A stretch of 18,135 nt of DNA, from assembly GCA_030729445.1 (NCBI GenBank), contig JANQXJ010000172.1, forward strand, positions 1-18,135, read 5' to 3'. The position numbers and the translations under genes were made by a program. Shown here piece by piece: positions 1 through 6,900 of this stretch (position 1 is its first letter; each line of letters opens with the position of its first letter). Origin of the DNA: Limnohabitans sp. GTDB taxonomy: Bacteria > Pseudomonadota > Gammaproteobacteria > Burkholderiales > Burkholderiaceae_C. The notes beneath the pieces are model-generated. The model ran no database searches. It had not been told where the DNA came from and was given only the letters and a program-made list of their open reading frames with translations.

Positions 1-55
1 CCGCGAAGGCGGCCGTACCGTTGGCGCTGGCGTGGTTGCCAAGATCATCGCTTAA
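1..55 (+). CDS. tuf: Elongation factor Tu, C-terminal end (partial)
   Basis: Only the last 17 codons are inside the window, in the frame beginning at base 2, with a TAA stop at 53-55. They read REGGRTVGAGVVAKIIA, the very conserved C-terminus of bacterial EF-Tu (end of domain 3), which delivers aminoacyl-tRNA to the ribosome as a GTP complex. The stop is 13 bases before tRNA-Trp with no terminator between, so the tRNA is probably on the tuf transcript. Many genomes have two nearly identical tuf copies. The position just before secE matches the tufB-type copy, but the fragment alone cannot tell the copies apart. Confidence 0.93.
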   Translation, partial: REGGRTVGAGVVAKIIA

Positions 56-68
56 AGAGGTTTCAAGT

Positions 69-144
69 AGGGGTATAGCTCAATTGGCAGAGCGTCGGTC
101 TCCAAAACCGAAGGTTGTAGGTTCGATTCCTACTGCCCCTGCCA
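69..144 (+). tRNA. trnW: tRNA-Trp (anticodon CCA)
   Basis: A full cloverleaf of 76 bases. The acceptor stem AGGGGTA (69-75) pairs with TGCCCCT (134-140) with one T-G wobble. The anticodon stem TCGGT/ACCGA closes the loop CTCCAAA, giving anticodon CCA at 102-104. The T arm carries GGTTCGATTCC. The discriminator is G141 and the CCA end (142-144) is encoded. It lies between tuf and secE, a common arrangement in betaproteobacteria, and is probably cut out of a tuf-tRNA or longer transcript. Confidence 0.97.
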
Positions 145-157
145 CCTGAAAAGGTGG
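142..157 (+). other. Small GAAA-loop hairpin overlapping the tRNA-Trp CCA end
   Basis: CCACCT (142-147) pairs perfectly with AGGTGG (152-157) around a GAAA tetraloop. The first three bases of the 5' arm are the encoded CCA of tRNA-Trp, so in the precursor the 3' end of the tRNA would sit inside a stem. It may guide 3' processing or simply be a short chance stem. Confidence 0.5.
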
Positions 158-163
158 ATTTTC

Positions 164-188
164 AAGCCCGCTAGTCTCTAGCGGGCTT
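164..188 (+). terminator. Strong hairpin between tRNA-Trp and secE, terminator-like
   Basis: AAGCCCGCTAG (164-174) pairs perfectly over 11 base pairs with CTAGCGGGCTT (178-188) across a TCT loop. It is followed by CCTTGTCTG rather than a clean run of T. It could be an intrinsic terminator for the tuf-tRNA transcript, a partial terminator, or a processing/3'-protecting stem. I see no convincing sigma-70 promoter between it and secE, so some read-through into secE-nusG is plausible. Confidence 0.65.
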
Positions 189-242
189 CCTTGTCTGATC
201 AGGGCCTTTTGAAAACAAGGCTCAACAAAGGTTTTCAGCCGT

Positions 243-626
243 ATGGCAACATCCGAAGTTCAAACAGTCAGTACCGCTGGCGACAAAATGCGTCTTGCCC
301 TGGTGGCTGCGCTGGTGATTGCTGGTTTGGTGGCTTACTACATGTTGTCTGCACAGGGCGTTTGGGTGCAGTGGGCCAGCTTGCTGGTCGGACTTGTGGC
401 TGCGGTTGTGGTGTTCTTCACGGCCGAGACAGGTCGACAGCTGGTGGCTTTTGGGCGCGATGCTGTCCGCGAAACCAAGAAAGTGGTGTGGCCAGAGCGC
501 AAAGAAGCTTTGCAAATCACTTTGTACGTCTTCGCTTTTGTGGTGGTGATGGCGCTGTTTTTGTGGCTCACCGACAAAACTCTGGAATGGGTTTTTTACG
601 ATCTGATTCTCGGGTGGAAAAAATAA
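243..626 (+). CDS. secE: Preprotein translocase subunit SecE
   Basis: A 127-residue inner-membrane protein, the small essential partner of SecY in the SecYEG channel. Three hydrophobic segments are visible at about residues 17-36, 40-60 and 94-110, the three-helix form seen in E. coli and most proteobacteria. Before the last helix lies the conserved amphipathic stretch with the VRETKKVVWPERKEAL motif (about 75-90), which lies along the membrane surface and clamps SecY. The start at 243 has a weak AAAGG 11 bases upstream. A later Met at residue 16 would cut the N-terminus at the first helix and is less likely. The TAA stop overlaps the nusG start by one base, implying coupled translation. Confidence 0.96.
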   Translation: MATSEVQTVSTAGDKMRLALVAALVIAGLVAYYMLSAQGVWVQWASLLVGLVAAVVVFFTAETGRQLVAFGRDAVRETKKVVWPERKEALQITLYVFAFVVVMALFLWLTDKTLEWVFYDLILGWKK

Positions 627-1207
627 TGAACGATGTTGTAGTCAACGCGCCGATGGCGGGCTCTTCGACCAACCCGGACCTCAAATGGTACGTGGTGCAC
701 GCCTATTCGGGCATGGAAAAAGCGGTCGAGCGCAACATCATCGAGCGCATCACGCGCTCCGGCATGGAATCCAAGTTTGGTCGCATTTTGGTCCCCACTG
801 AAGAAGTTGTGGAAATCAAGAACGGCCAAAAGCGCACCACTGAGAGAAAGTTCTTCCCTGGCTATGTGCTGGTGGAAATGGTGATGGATGACGAAACTTG
901 GCACTTGGTCAAGCACACCAACAAAGTCACCGGTTTTGTGGGTGGTGCGAAGAACCGTCCAGCCCCCATCTCCGAAGCGGATGTGGCCAAAATCGTCAAC
1001 CAGATGCAAGAAGGCACCGACAAACCCCGTCACAAGGTGGAGTTTGAGGTCGGTGAATACATCCGCGTCAAAGAAGGTCCGTTCACGGACTTCAATGGCA
1101 CGGTGGAAGAAGTCAACTATGAGCGCAACAAGATGCGTGTGTCGGTGACCATTTTCGGTCGCGCTACACCGGTTGAGTTGGAGTTCAGCCAAGTCGAAAA
1201 GACTTGA
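626..1207 (+). CDS. nusG: Transcription termination/antitermination factor NusG
   Basis: A 193-residue NusG of usual length. The NGN domain (about residues 20-125) has the conserved KWYVVHAYSGMEKAVE start and the FFPGYVLVEM core that binds the RNA polymerase clamp and stabilises elongation. The C-terminal KOW domain (about 140-193) has VGEYIRVKEGPFTDFNGTVEEV and ends in ELEFSQVEKT; this domain contacts Rho or the S10-ribosome. The start at ATG 626, inside the secE stop (TAATG), is chosen because homology begins there. The reading frame stays open upstream to 191, but that part is secE read out of frame. It is co-transcribed with secE. Confidence 0.98.
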   Translation: MNDVVVNAPMAGSSTNPDLKWYVVHAYSGMEKAVERNIIERITRSGMESKFGRILVPTEEVVEIKNGQKRTTERKFFPGYVLVEMVMDDETWHLVKHTNKVTGFVGGAKNRPAPISEADVAKIVNQMQEGTDKPRHKVEFEVGEYIRVKEGPFTDFNGTVEEVNYERNKMRVSVTIFGRATPVELEFSQVEKT

Positions 1208-1328
1208 TTTTGTAAGCTTTCCGAACAAGTGCTTCCCGACTCGGCACCTGTTTTTGATCTTGAGTCGTTAACCCCGGGGAGCCGAGGGCCTGTGGGTCCA
1301 AAGCGTTAAAACCCGCAAGGAGAAAAGC
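1208..1328 (+). promoter_or_regulatory. nusG-rplK spacer: candidate L1-responsive leader of rplKA
   Basis: A 121-base gap. CTCGGC (1240-1245) can pair with GCCGAG (1281-1286), enclosing a self-complementary CCCCGGGG (1272-1279). Nearer the gene, GTGGGT (1292-1297) can pair with ACCCGC (1311-1316), which directly abuts the Shine-Dalgarno AAGGAG (1317-1322). In other bacteria r-protein L1 represses rplKA by binding a leader structure near the rplK start, and this is the right place for such a site. The L1 consensus is not verified here. I find no convincing -35/-10 pair, so an rplK promoter is not claimed. Confidence 0.4.
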
Positions 1329-1760
1329 ATGGCGAAAAAAATCGTCGGCTTCATCAAGCTGCAAGTGCCAGCTGGTAAAGCCAATCCATCACCACCCATT
1401 GGTCCTGCACTGGGCCAACGTGGTTTGAACATCATGGAATTCTGCAAGGCGTTCAACGCCCAGACCCAAGGCGTTGAGCCGGGTCTGCCATTGCCTGTGG
1501 TCATCACAGCGTTTGCAGACAAATCCTTCACCTTCATCATCAAGACGCCACCTGCAGCGACATTGATCAAGAAGTCCATCAAGATTGACAAGGCTTCGAC
1601 CAAGCCAGGTCTGGAAAAGGTCGGCAAGATCACCCGCGCTCAGCTGGAAGAAATCGCCAAGACCAAGATGAAAGATCTGACTGCTGCCGACCTGGACGCA
1701 GCCGTTCGCACCATCGCCGGTACTGCCCGTTCCATGGGCGTGAATGTGGAGGGCGTGTAA
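1329..1760 (+). CDS. rplK: 50S ribosomal protein L11
   Basis: A 143-residue L11, the usual length, which binds the GTPase-associated region of 23S rRNA at the stalk base. The N-terminal domain carries the proline-rich PPIGPALGQRGLNIMEFCK motif (about residues 20-39). The C-terminal rRNA-binding domain begins around residue 75, with TKPGLEKVGKITRAQLEEIA and the end MGVNVEGV. AAGGAG sits 6 bases before the ATG. The gene ends exactly where rplA begins, so the two are translated together. Confidence 0.98.
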   Translation: MAKKIVGFIKLQVPAGKANPSPPIGPALGQRGLNIMEFCKAFNAQTQGVEPGLPLPVVITAFADKSFTFIIKTPPAATLIKKSIKIDKASTKPGLEKVGKITRAQLEEIAKTKMKDLTAADLDAAVRTIAGTARSMGVNVEGV

Positions 1761-2456
1761 ATGTCCAAGCTCACTAAAAAACAAAAAGCTCTTGCTGGCA
1801 AAGTCGACAGCCTGAAGCTGTACGCACTGTCTGACGCTTTGACCATCGTCAAAGAGTGCGCGACCGCCAAGTTTGACGAGTCCATCGATGTCGCCGTCCA
1901 ACTCGGTATCGATGCCAAGAAGTCTGACCAAGTGGTCCGTGGCGCGGTTGTGTTGCCTAACGGCACCGGTAAAACCGCCCGTGTGGCCGTGTTTGCACAA
2001 GGCGCTAAAGCTGAAGAAGCATTGGCTGCAGGTGCAGACGTGGTGGGCATGGACGACCTGGCTGCCCGTGTGAAAGCTGGCGACATGCCTTTCGACGTGG
2101 TCATCGCTGCCCCCGACGCCATGCGCGTGGTCGGTACTCTGGGTCAAATCTTGGGCCCACGTGGCCTGATGCCTAACCCCAAAGTCGGCACCGTGACCCC
2201 TGACGTGGCCACCGCCGTGAAAAACGCCAAGGCCGGTCAAGTGCAGTTCCGTGTGGACAAAGCCGGTATCGTGCACGGCACCATCGGCCGTCGTTCGTTC
2301 GACACCGACAAGTTGCAAGGCAACTTGGCTGCGCTGGTGGAAGCTTTGGTGAAAGCCAAGCCTGCGACCAGCAAAGGCGTGTACCTGCGTAAAGTGGCTG
2401 TCTCGTCGACCATGGGTGTGGGCGTTCGCGTCGACACACAATCCATCTCGGCGTGA
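1761..2456 (+). CDS. rplA: 50S ribosomal protein L1
   Basis: A 231-residue L1, the usual length, which forms the mobile L1 stalk beside the E site. The family signature LGPRGLMPNPKVGTVTPDV lies near residues 130-150. The C-terminus YLRKVAVSSTMGVGVRVD is typical. In E. coli L1 is also the translational repressor of its own rplKA mRNA. The ATG follows the rplK TAA directly, with GGAGG (1748-1752) inside the end of rplK as ribosome binding site. Confidence 0.98.
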   Translation: MSKLTKKQKALAGKVDSLKLYALSDALTIVKECATAKFDESIDVAVQLGIDAKKSDQVVRGAVVLPNGTGKTARVAVFAQGAKAEEALAAGADVVGMDDLAARVKAGDMPFDVVIAAPDAMRVVGTLGQILGPRGLMPNPKVGTVTPDVATAVKNAKAGQVQFRVDKAGIVHGTIGRRSFDTDKLQGNLAALVEALVKAKPATSKGVYLRKVAVSSTMGVGVRVDTQSISA

Positions 2457-2466
2457 TGGCAAAGAT

Positions 2467-2492
2467 TTGAGAGGCTCATCCGAGCCCCTCAA
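2467..2492 (+). other. Stem-loop just after rplA
   Basis: TTGAGAGGCTC (2467-2477) pairs with GAGCCCCTCAA (2482-2492) over 11 positions with a single A-C mismatch and an ATCC loop. No T-run follows, so it is not a classical terminator. It may protect the rplKA 3' end or mark a processing point ahead of the rplJ leader. Confidence 0.6.
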
Positions 2493-2495
2493 TGT

Positions 2496-2697
2496 GGTGG
2501 GCCGCTGTATTTGCAAAAGTACAGCGGGCCATCCAAGACCGTTGGTGCACACACCGTGTGCTTAATCAACAAAACCTCAAGTTTTCTTGGAGTTTTGGGC
2601 CAACGCAGATGGCGATCCCGCTGCAGATGGATGAAGGTCCAAAACAGTTGGTCGCTGCAAATAGGCGTGTTCAAGGGGCAACCTGGACAACACATAT
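2496..2697 (+). promoter_or_regulatory. rplJ leader: candidate L10-L7/L12 autoregulatory RNA
   Basis: The 254-base rplA-rplJ gap holds dense secondary structure. A 17-position hairpin (2496-2512 with 2517-2533, one G-G mismatch, GCAA tetraloop) is followed by GCACAC/GTGTGC (2547-2561). Next is an 11-position stem 2571-2581 with 2586-2596 (one C-A mismatch, one T-G wobble, TTTT loop). A longer-range 10-pair stem, GTTTTGGGCC (2592-2601) with GGTCCAAAAC (2636-2645), competes with it. The L10 leader is a known conserved element at this site in proteobacteria, where the L10-(L7/L12) complex represses its own translation. The match to that family rests on position and structure only. Confidence 0.7.
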
Positions 2698-2704
2698 AAA
2701 GGAG
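2698..2704 (+). promoter_or_regulatory. Shine-Dalgarno that fixes the rplJ TTG start
   Basis: AAAGGAG lies 6 bases before the TTG at 2711. No ATG or GTG in the same frame sits near the expected L10 N-terminus, so this strong site supports initiation at TTG. Confidence 0.85.
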
Positions 2705-2710
2705 TAGACC

Positions 2711-3217
2711 TTGAGTCTGAATCGCAGTGAGAAAGAAGCGGTCATTTCCGAAGTGACCGACCTCGCCGCTAAAGCTCAAACGCTGGTGATGGCGGAATAC
2801 CGTGGCATCACGGTCGCTGACATGACAAACCTGCGCGTCAAAGCTCGCAGCCTGGGCGTTTCGCTGAGCGTGTTGAAAAACACTCTGGCCCGCCGTGCTG
2901 TGACCGGTACGCAGTTTGAAGTTGTCGCCGACCAGATGACCGGCCCGCTGATCTATGGCTTCTCTGAAGATGCAGTTGCCGCCGCGAAAGTGGTGGCAGA
3001 CTTCGCGAAAACCAACGACAAGTTGGTCATTCGCGCAGGCGCATTTGCAGGCAAAGCTTTGGACGTCAACGGCGTGAAGCAATTGGCAAGCATCCCTTCG
3101 AAAGAAGTTTTGTTGGCTCAGTTGTGTGGCTTGCTGATGTCGCCAATGTCCCGCACCGCTGTGGTGTTGGGTGCTCTGGCGGCCAAAAAAGGCGAAGGCG
3201 AAGCTGTTGCCGCTTAA
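2711..3217 (+). CDS. rplJ: 50S ribosomal protein L10
   Basis: A 168-residue L10, the stalk-base protein whose C-terminal helix carries the L7/L12 dimers. The N-terminus (M)SLNRSEKEAVISEV and the motif LSVLKNTLARRAV (about residues 52-64) are typical of betaproteobacterial L10. The length fits the family. The start codon is TTG, supported by AAAGGAG 6 bases upstream and by the position of family homology. With L7/L12 it is expected to bind the upstream leader and repress translation. rplL follows after 40 bases. Confidence 0.97.
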   Translation: MSLNRSEKEAVISEVTDLAAKAQTLVMAEYRGITVADMTNLRVKARSLGVSLSVLKNTLARRAVTGTQFEVVADQMTGPLIYGFSEDAVAAAKVVADFAKTNDKLVIRAGAFAGKALDVNGVKQLASIPSKEVLLAQLCGLLMSPMSRTAVVLGALAAKKGEGEAVAA

Positions 3218-3257
3218 GGCCAGCGTTCGTGTTTTAACCAATTGTTAGGAAATAAAA

Positions 3258-3632
3258 ATGGCATTCGATAAAGACGCATTTTTGACCGCGCTGGACAGCA
3301 TGACGGTCATGGAACTCAACGACCTGGTGAAAGCCATCGAAGAGAAGTTTGGTGTGAGCGCTGCCGCTATGGCCGCTCCTGCTGCAGCTGGTGGCGGTGC
3401 CGCTGCTGCTGCTGAAGAGAAGACTGACTTCAACGTCATGTTGCTCGAAGCCGGCGCCAACAAAGTGTCCGTGATTAAAGCTGTGCGCGAAATCACCGGT
3501 CTGGGCTTGAAAGAAGCCAAAGACTTGGTGGATGGTGCTCCTAAGGCGGTCAAAGAAAGCCTGCCTAAGGCTGACGCTGAAGCCGCTAAGAAGAAGCTGG
3601 AAGAAGCCGGCGCCAAGGCCGAACTCAAGTAA
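3258..3632 (+). CDS. rplL: 50S ribosomal protein L7/L12
   Basis: A 124-residue stalk protein present as dimers on L10; it recruits and activates the translational GTPases. The N-terminal dimerisation domain (about residues 1-33) is followed by an Ala/Gly-rich flexible hinge (about 34-54). The C-terminal factor-binding domain (about 55-124) has VIKAVREITGLGLKEAKDLV and the Lys-rich end AAKKKLEEAGAKAELK. AGGA sits 7 bases before the ATG. L7/L12 is needed in several copies per ribosome, so stronger translation than for rplJ is expected. Confidence 0.98.
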   Translation: MAFDKDAFLTALDSMTVMELNDLVKAIEEKFGVSAAAMAAPAAAGGGAAAAAEEKTDFNVMLLEAGANKVSVIKAVREITGLGLKEAKDLVDGAPKAVKESLPKADAEAAKKKLEEAGAKAELK

Positions 3633-3646
3633 TTCGGTTTTGTTCC

Positions 3647-3679
3647 AAGGCTGGAGTGTCCGAAAGGGCCTCCAGCCTT
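3647..3679 (+). other. Attenuator-like hairpin after rplL, GAAA tetraloop
   Basis: AAGGCTGGAG (3647-3656) pairs perfectly with CTCCAGCCTT (3670-3679). After a bulged T3657 the stem continues GTCC/GGGC with one wobble and closes on a GAAA loop (3662-3665). The downstream sequence TGGTGCTTGAA has no T-run, so complete intrinsic termination is unlikely, which fits partial attenuation or a stabilising 3' stem for the ribosomal protein mRNA. Confidence 0.65.
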
Positions 3680-3716
3680 TGGTGCTTGAAGAGCACACCG
3701 AAAAGCAGACTCCATT

Positions 3717-3786
3717 CAGTCTACTTTCCAGTGTTTTAGCGAAACACCGGAAAGTAGATTGAGCCCAGTCTTCTTTCCAGTGTTTT
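3717..3786 (+). repeat. Direct repeat of 21 bases, 20 identical (3717-3737 and 3766-3786)
   Basis: Both copies begin CAGTCT and then share CTTTCCAGTGTTTT; the only difference is A3723 against T3772. The offset is 49 bases. The first copy is the 5' arm of the hairpin 3718-3760, and the second lies just beyond it and can pair with the same 3' arm, so the two copies compete for one partner. Confidence 0.85.
3718..3760 (+). other. Long hairpin upstream of rpoB, possible RNase III target
   Basis: TCTACTTTCC (3720-3729) pairs with GGAAAGTAGA (3749-3758). After an A-C mismatch the stem continues GTGTTT (3731-3736) with AAACAC (3742-3747). G-T and A-T extend it outward to 3718/3760, giving about 18 paired positions. 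This is long enough for a double-strand ribonuclease, and an RNase III site is known at the same place in E. coli. Cleavage is inferred, not shown. Confidence 0.6.
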
Positions 3787-3934
3787 CTGACCCGACTGCA
3801 GAAGACCCTTGGTTCGGGTTGCGTGCAATGCGCAATCGTCCGCCAACGCTGGTAGAGGCCAGCCGCCAAGACCGTTGAGAGAGTGCAACAGCTCGCTCGG
3901 CAAACAGTTCTGAAAGATCAAGCCCGGAGATCTC

Positions 3935-6900
3935 ATGGCCTATTCATACACCGAACGCAAGCGAATCCGCAAAAGTTTCGGCAGCCGCGAAAGCGTGCTC
4001 GAAGTTCCTTACCTGCTGCAAATGCAAAAAGACGCTTACACGTCATTCTTGCAAGCAGGTGTTGTTTCATCCAAACGTACACACGAAGGCCTGCAGGCCG
4101 CATTCGAGTCGGCATTTCCCATCGTGTCCCACAACGGTTTTGTGGAGATGAAATTTGTCGAGTACAACCTGGCCAAACCAGCGTTTGATGTGCGCGAGTG
4201 CCAGACCCGTGGCCTGACATTCTCTTCGGCCGTGCGTGCACGCGTGCAGCTCATCATTTACGACCGTGACTCGTCGACCTCCCAAAACAAAGTGGTCAAA
4301 GAAGTCAAAGAGCAAGAGGTCTACATGGGCGAAGTGCCCTTGATGACCGACAAAGGCTCTTTCATCATCAACGGCACTGAGCGTGTGATCGTGTCTCAGT
4401 TGCACCGCTCGCCTGGCGTGTTCTTCGAGCACGACAAGGGCAAGACCCACAGCTCGGGCAAGTTGCTGTTCTCGGCCCGCATCATCCCTTACCGCGGTTC
4501 GTGGCTCGACTTTGAGTTCGACCCGAAAGACATTTTGTATTTCCGCGTTGACCGCCGTCGCAAGATGCCCGTTTCCATTCTGCTCAAGGCCATTGGCCTG
4601 AACCCAGAGTCGATCCTGGCAAACTTCTTTGTGAACGACAACTTCCGTCTGATGGACAGCGGTGCACAAATGGAATTTGTGGCCGAACGTCTGCGCGGCG
4701 AGGTGGCCCGTTTTGACATCACCGACAAATCCGGCAAAGTGGTGGTGGCCAAAGACAAGCGCATCACCGTGCGCCACACACGCGAGTTGGAGCAGTCCGG
4801 CACCACGCACGTCAGCGTTCCAGAAGACTTCCTGATTGGCCGTGTGGTGGCACGCAGCATTGTCGAAGCCGATACCGGCGAAATCATCGCCAAGGCCAAC
4901 GAAGAGTTGACCGAAGCCTTGCTGAAAAAATTGCGCACGGCTGGTGTGCAGGACCTGCCTTGCATCTACACGAACGAACTCGACCAGGGCGCGTACATCT
5001 CGCAAACCCTGCGCATCGACGAGACCGTGGACGAATTCGCAGCACGCGTGGCCATCTACCGCATGATGCGTCCTGGTGAGCCGCCAACTGAAGACGCAGT
5101 GCAGGCCCTGTTCCAGCGCTTGTTCTACAACCCCGACACTTACGATTTGTCGCGTGTGGGCCGCATGAAATTCAACGCCCGTGTGGGCCGTGGCGAGTCC
5201 ACAGGTCCCATGGTGTTGACCAACGAAGACATCTTGGCCGTGGTCAAGATCTTGGTGGACCTGCGTAACGGTAACGGCGAAGTCGATGACATCGACCACC
5301 TGGGCAACCGCCGCGTGCGTTGCGTGGGCGAGTTGGCCGAGAACCAGTACCGCACCGGTCTGGCACGAATCGAAAAGGCCGTTAAAGAGCGTCTGGGTCA
5401 AGCCGAACAAGAGCCTTTGATGCCGCATGACCTGATCAACTCCAAGCCGATTTCTGCGGCCCTGAAAGAGTTCTTTGGCGCCTCTCAGCTCTCGCAGTTC
5501 ATGGACCAGACCAACCCTCTGGCTGAGATCACCCACAAGCGCCGCGTCTCGGCTCTTGGCCCAGGTGGTTTGACCCGCGAGCGTGCAGGCTTCGAAGTGC
5601 GTGACGTGCACGTGACCCACTACGGTCGTGTGTGCCCTATCGAAACACCAGAAGGTCCAAACATTGGTTTGATCAACTCTTTGGCTTTGTATGCCCGCTT
5701 GAACGAGTACGGTTTCATTGAAACCCCATACCGTCGCGTGGTGGACGGCAAAGTGACAATGGACATCGACTACCTGTCGGCCATCGAAGAAGGCAAGTAC
5801 GTCATCGCCCAGGCCAACGCCACTTTGGACAAAGACGGCAAGCTGACTGGCGACTTGGTGTCTGCCCGTGAAAAAGGTGAATCCATCCTGTGTGGTGCCG
5901 AGCGCATCCAGTACATGGACGTGTCGCCTGCCCAAATCGTGTCTGTGGCCGCATCACTCGTTCCGTTCTTGGAGCACGATGACGCCAACCGCGCTTTGAT
6001 GGGTGCCAACATGTCGCGTCAGGCCGTGCCTGTGCTGCGCCCTGAAAAGCCCATGGTCGGTACCGGCATCGAGCGCGTTGCAGCGGTCGACTCCGGCACC
6101 GTGGTGACCGCGACCCGTGGCGGTATCGTCGACTATGTCGACGCGACCCGCATCGTGATCCGCGTGAATGACGCTGAAGCTTTGGCTGGTGAAGTGGGTG
6201 TGGACATCTACAACCTGATCAAGTACCAGCGCTCCAACCAGAACACCAACATCCACCAGCGTCCCATCGTCAAGCGTGGCGACAAACTGGCCAAGGGTGA
6301 CGTGATTGCTGATGGTGCATCGACCGACCTGGGTGAAATCGCCATCGGTCAGAACATGCTGATCGCTTTCATGCCTTGGAACGGCTACAACTTCGAAGAC
6401 TCGATCTTGATCAGTGAGCGCGTGGTGGCCGAAGACCGCTACACCTCGATCCACATCGAAGAACTCGTGGTCATGGCCCGTGACACCAAGCTGGGCGCCG
6501 AAGAAATTTCGCGCGACATCCCCAACCTGTCCGAGCAACAACTGGGTCGTCTGGACGACTCCGGCATCATTTACGTGGGCGCCGAAGTGCAACCCGGCGA
6601 TGTGCTGGTGGGCAAAGTGACCCCCAAAGGCGAGACCACCCTCACGCCTGAAGAAAAACTGCTGCGCGCCATCTTCGGCGAAAAAGCCAGCGATGTGAAA
6701 GACACCTCGTTGCGCGTGGACCAGGGCTCGCAAGGCACCGTGATCGACGTGCAGGTTTTCACCCGTGAAGGCATCGTGCGTGACAAGCGTGCCCAGCAAA
6801 TCATTGACGACGAACTCAAGCGTTTCCGCCTGGATCTGAACGACCAGCTGCGCATCGTGGAAGCTGACGCGTTTGACCGCATCGAGAAACTCCTCGTGGG

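Larger units (their letters stand above)
3633..3934 (+). promoter_or_regulatory. rplL-rpoB spacer with stacked hairpins (attenuator/processing region)
   Basis: A 302-base gap with no coding potential I can support. It holds the hairpin 3647-3679, the long hairpin 3718-3760, a direct repeat (3717-3737 and 3766-3786), and a weaker stem ACCCGA/TCGGGT (3790-3795 with 3814-3819). In E. coli the equivalent gap contains a partial terminator and an RNase III cleavage site that lower rpoBC relative to the ribosomal genes; a similar role is inferred here. I see no convincing promoter. From about 3820 to 3920 nothing specific stands out. GGAGA at 3926-3930 is the rpoB ribosome binding site. Confidence 0.65.

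Noticed and set aside
209..237. TTGAAA (209-214) as a secE promoter -35 box.
   Set aside because: The hexamer at proper spacing (TTTTCA, 232-237) is a poor -10 and lies too close to the start codon.
191..625. Upstream extension of the nusG reading frame to 191, giving a 338-residue product.
   Set aside because: The extra 145 residues are secE read in the wrong frame. They are Cys/Gly-rich with no homology, and NusG family length and start fit ATG 626.
1204..1232. TTGATT (1204-1209) as a -35 box of an rplK promoter.
   Set aside because: The sequence 17 bases downstream (AAGTGC) does not resemble a -10 box. TTGATC at 1254 fails in the same way.
1272..1279. CCCCGGGG palindrome as an operator.
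   Set aside because: A single short GC palindrome within a structured leader; no second site or known motif.
2492..2707. Short plus-strand open frames in the rplA-rplJ gap (2492-2707, 2511-2699).
   Set aside because: They span the structured leader, lack ribosome binding sites and show no recognisable protein features.
3532..3930. Open frames across the rplL-rpoB spacer on both strands.
   Set aside because: They run through inverted and direct repeats, with no ribosome binding site or conserved motif; hairpin structure explains the region better.
5471..5560. Possible rifampicin-resistance changes in rpoB.
   Set aside because: Residues equivalent to E. coli D516, H526 and S531 are all wild type (D524, H534, S539), and flanking residues match the consensus or are common neutral variants.
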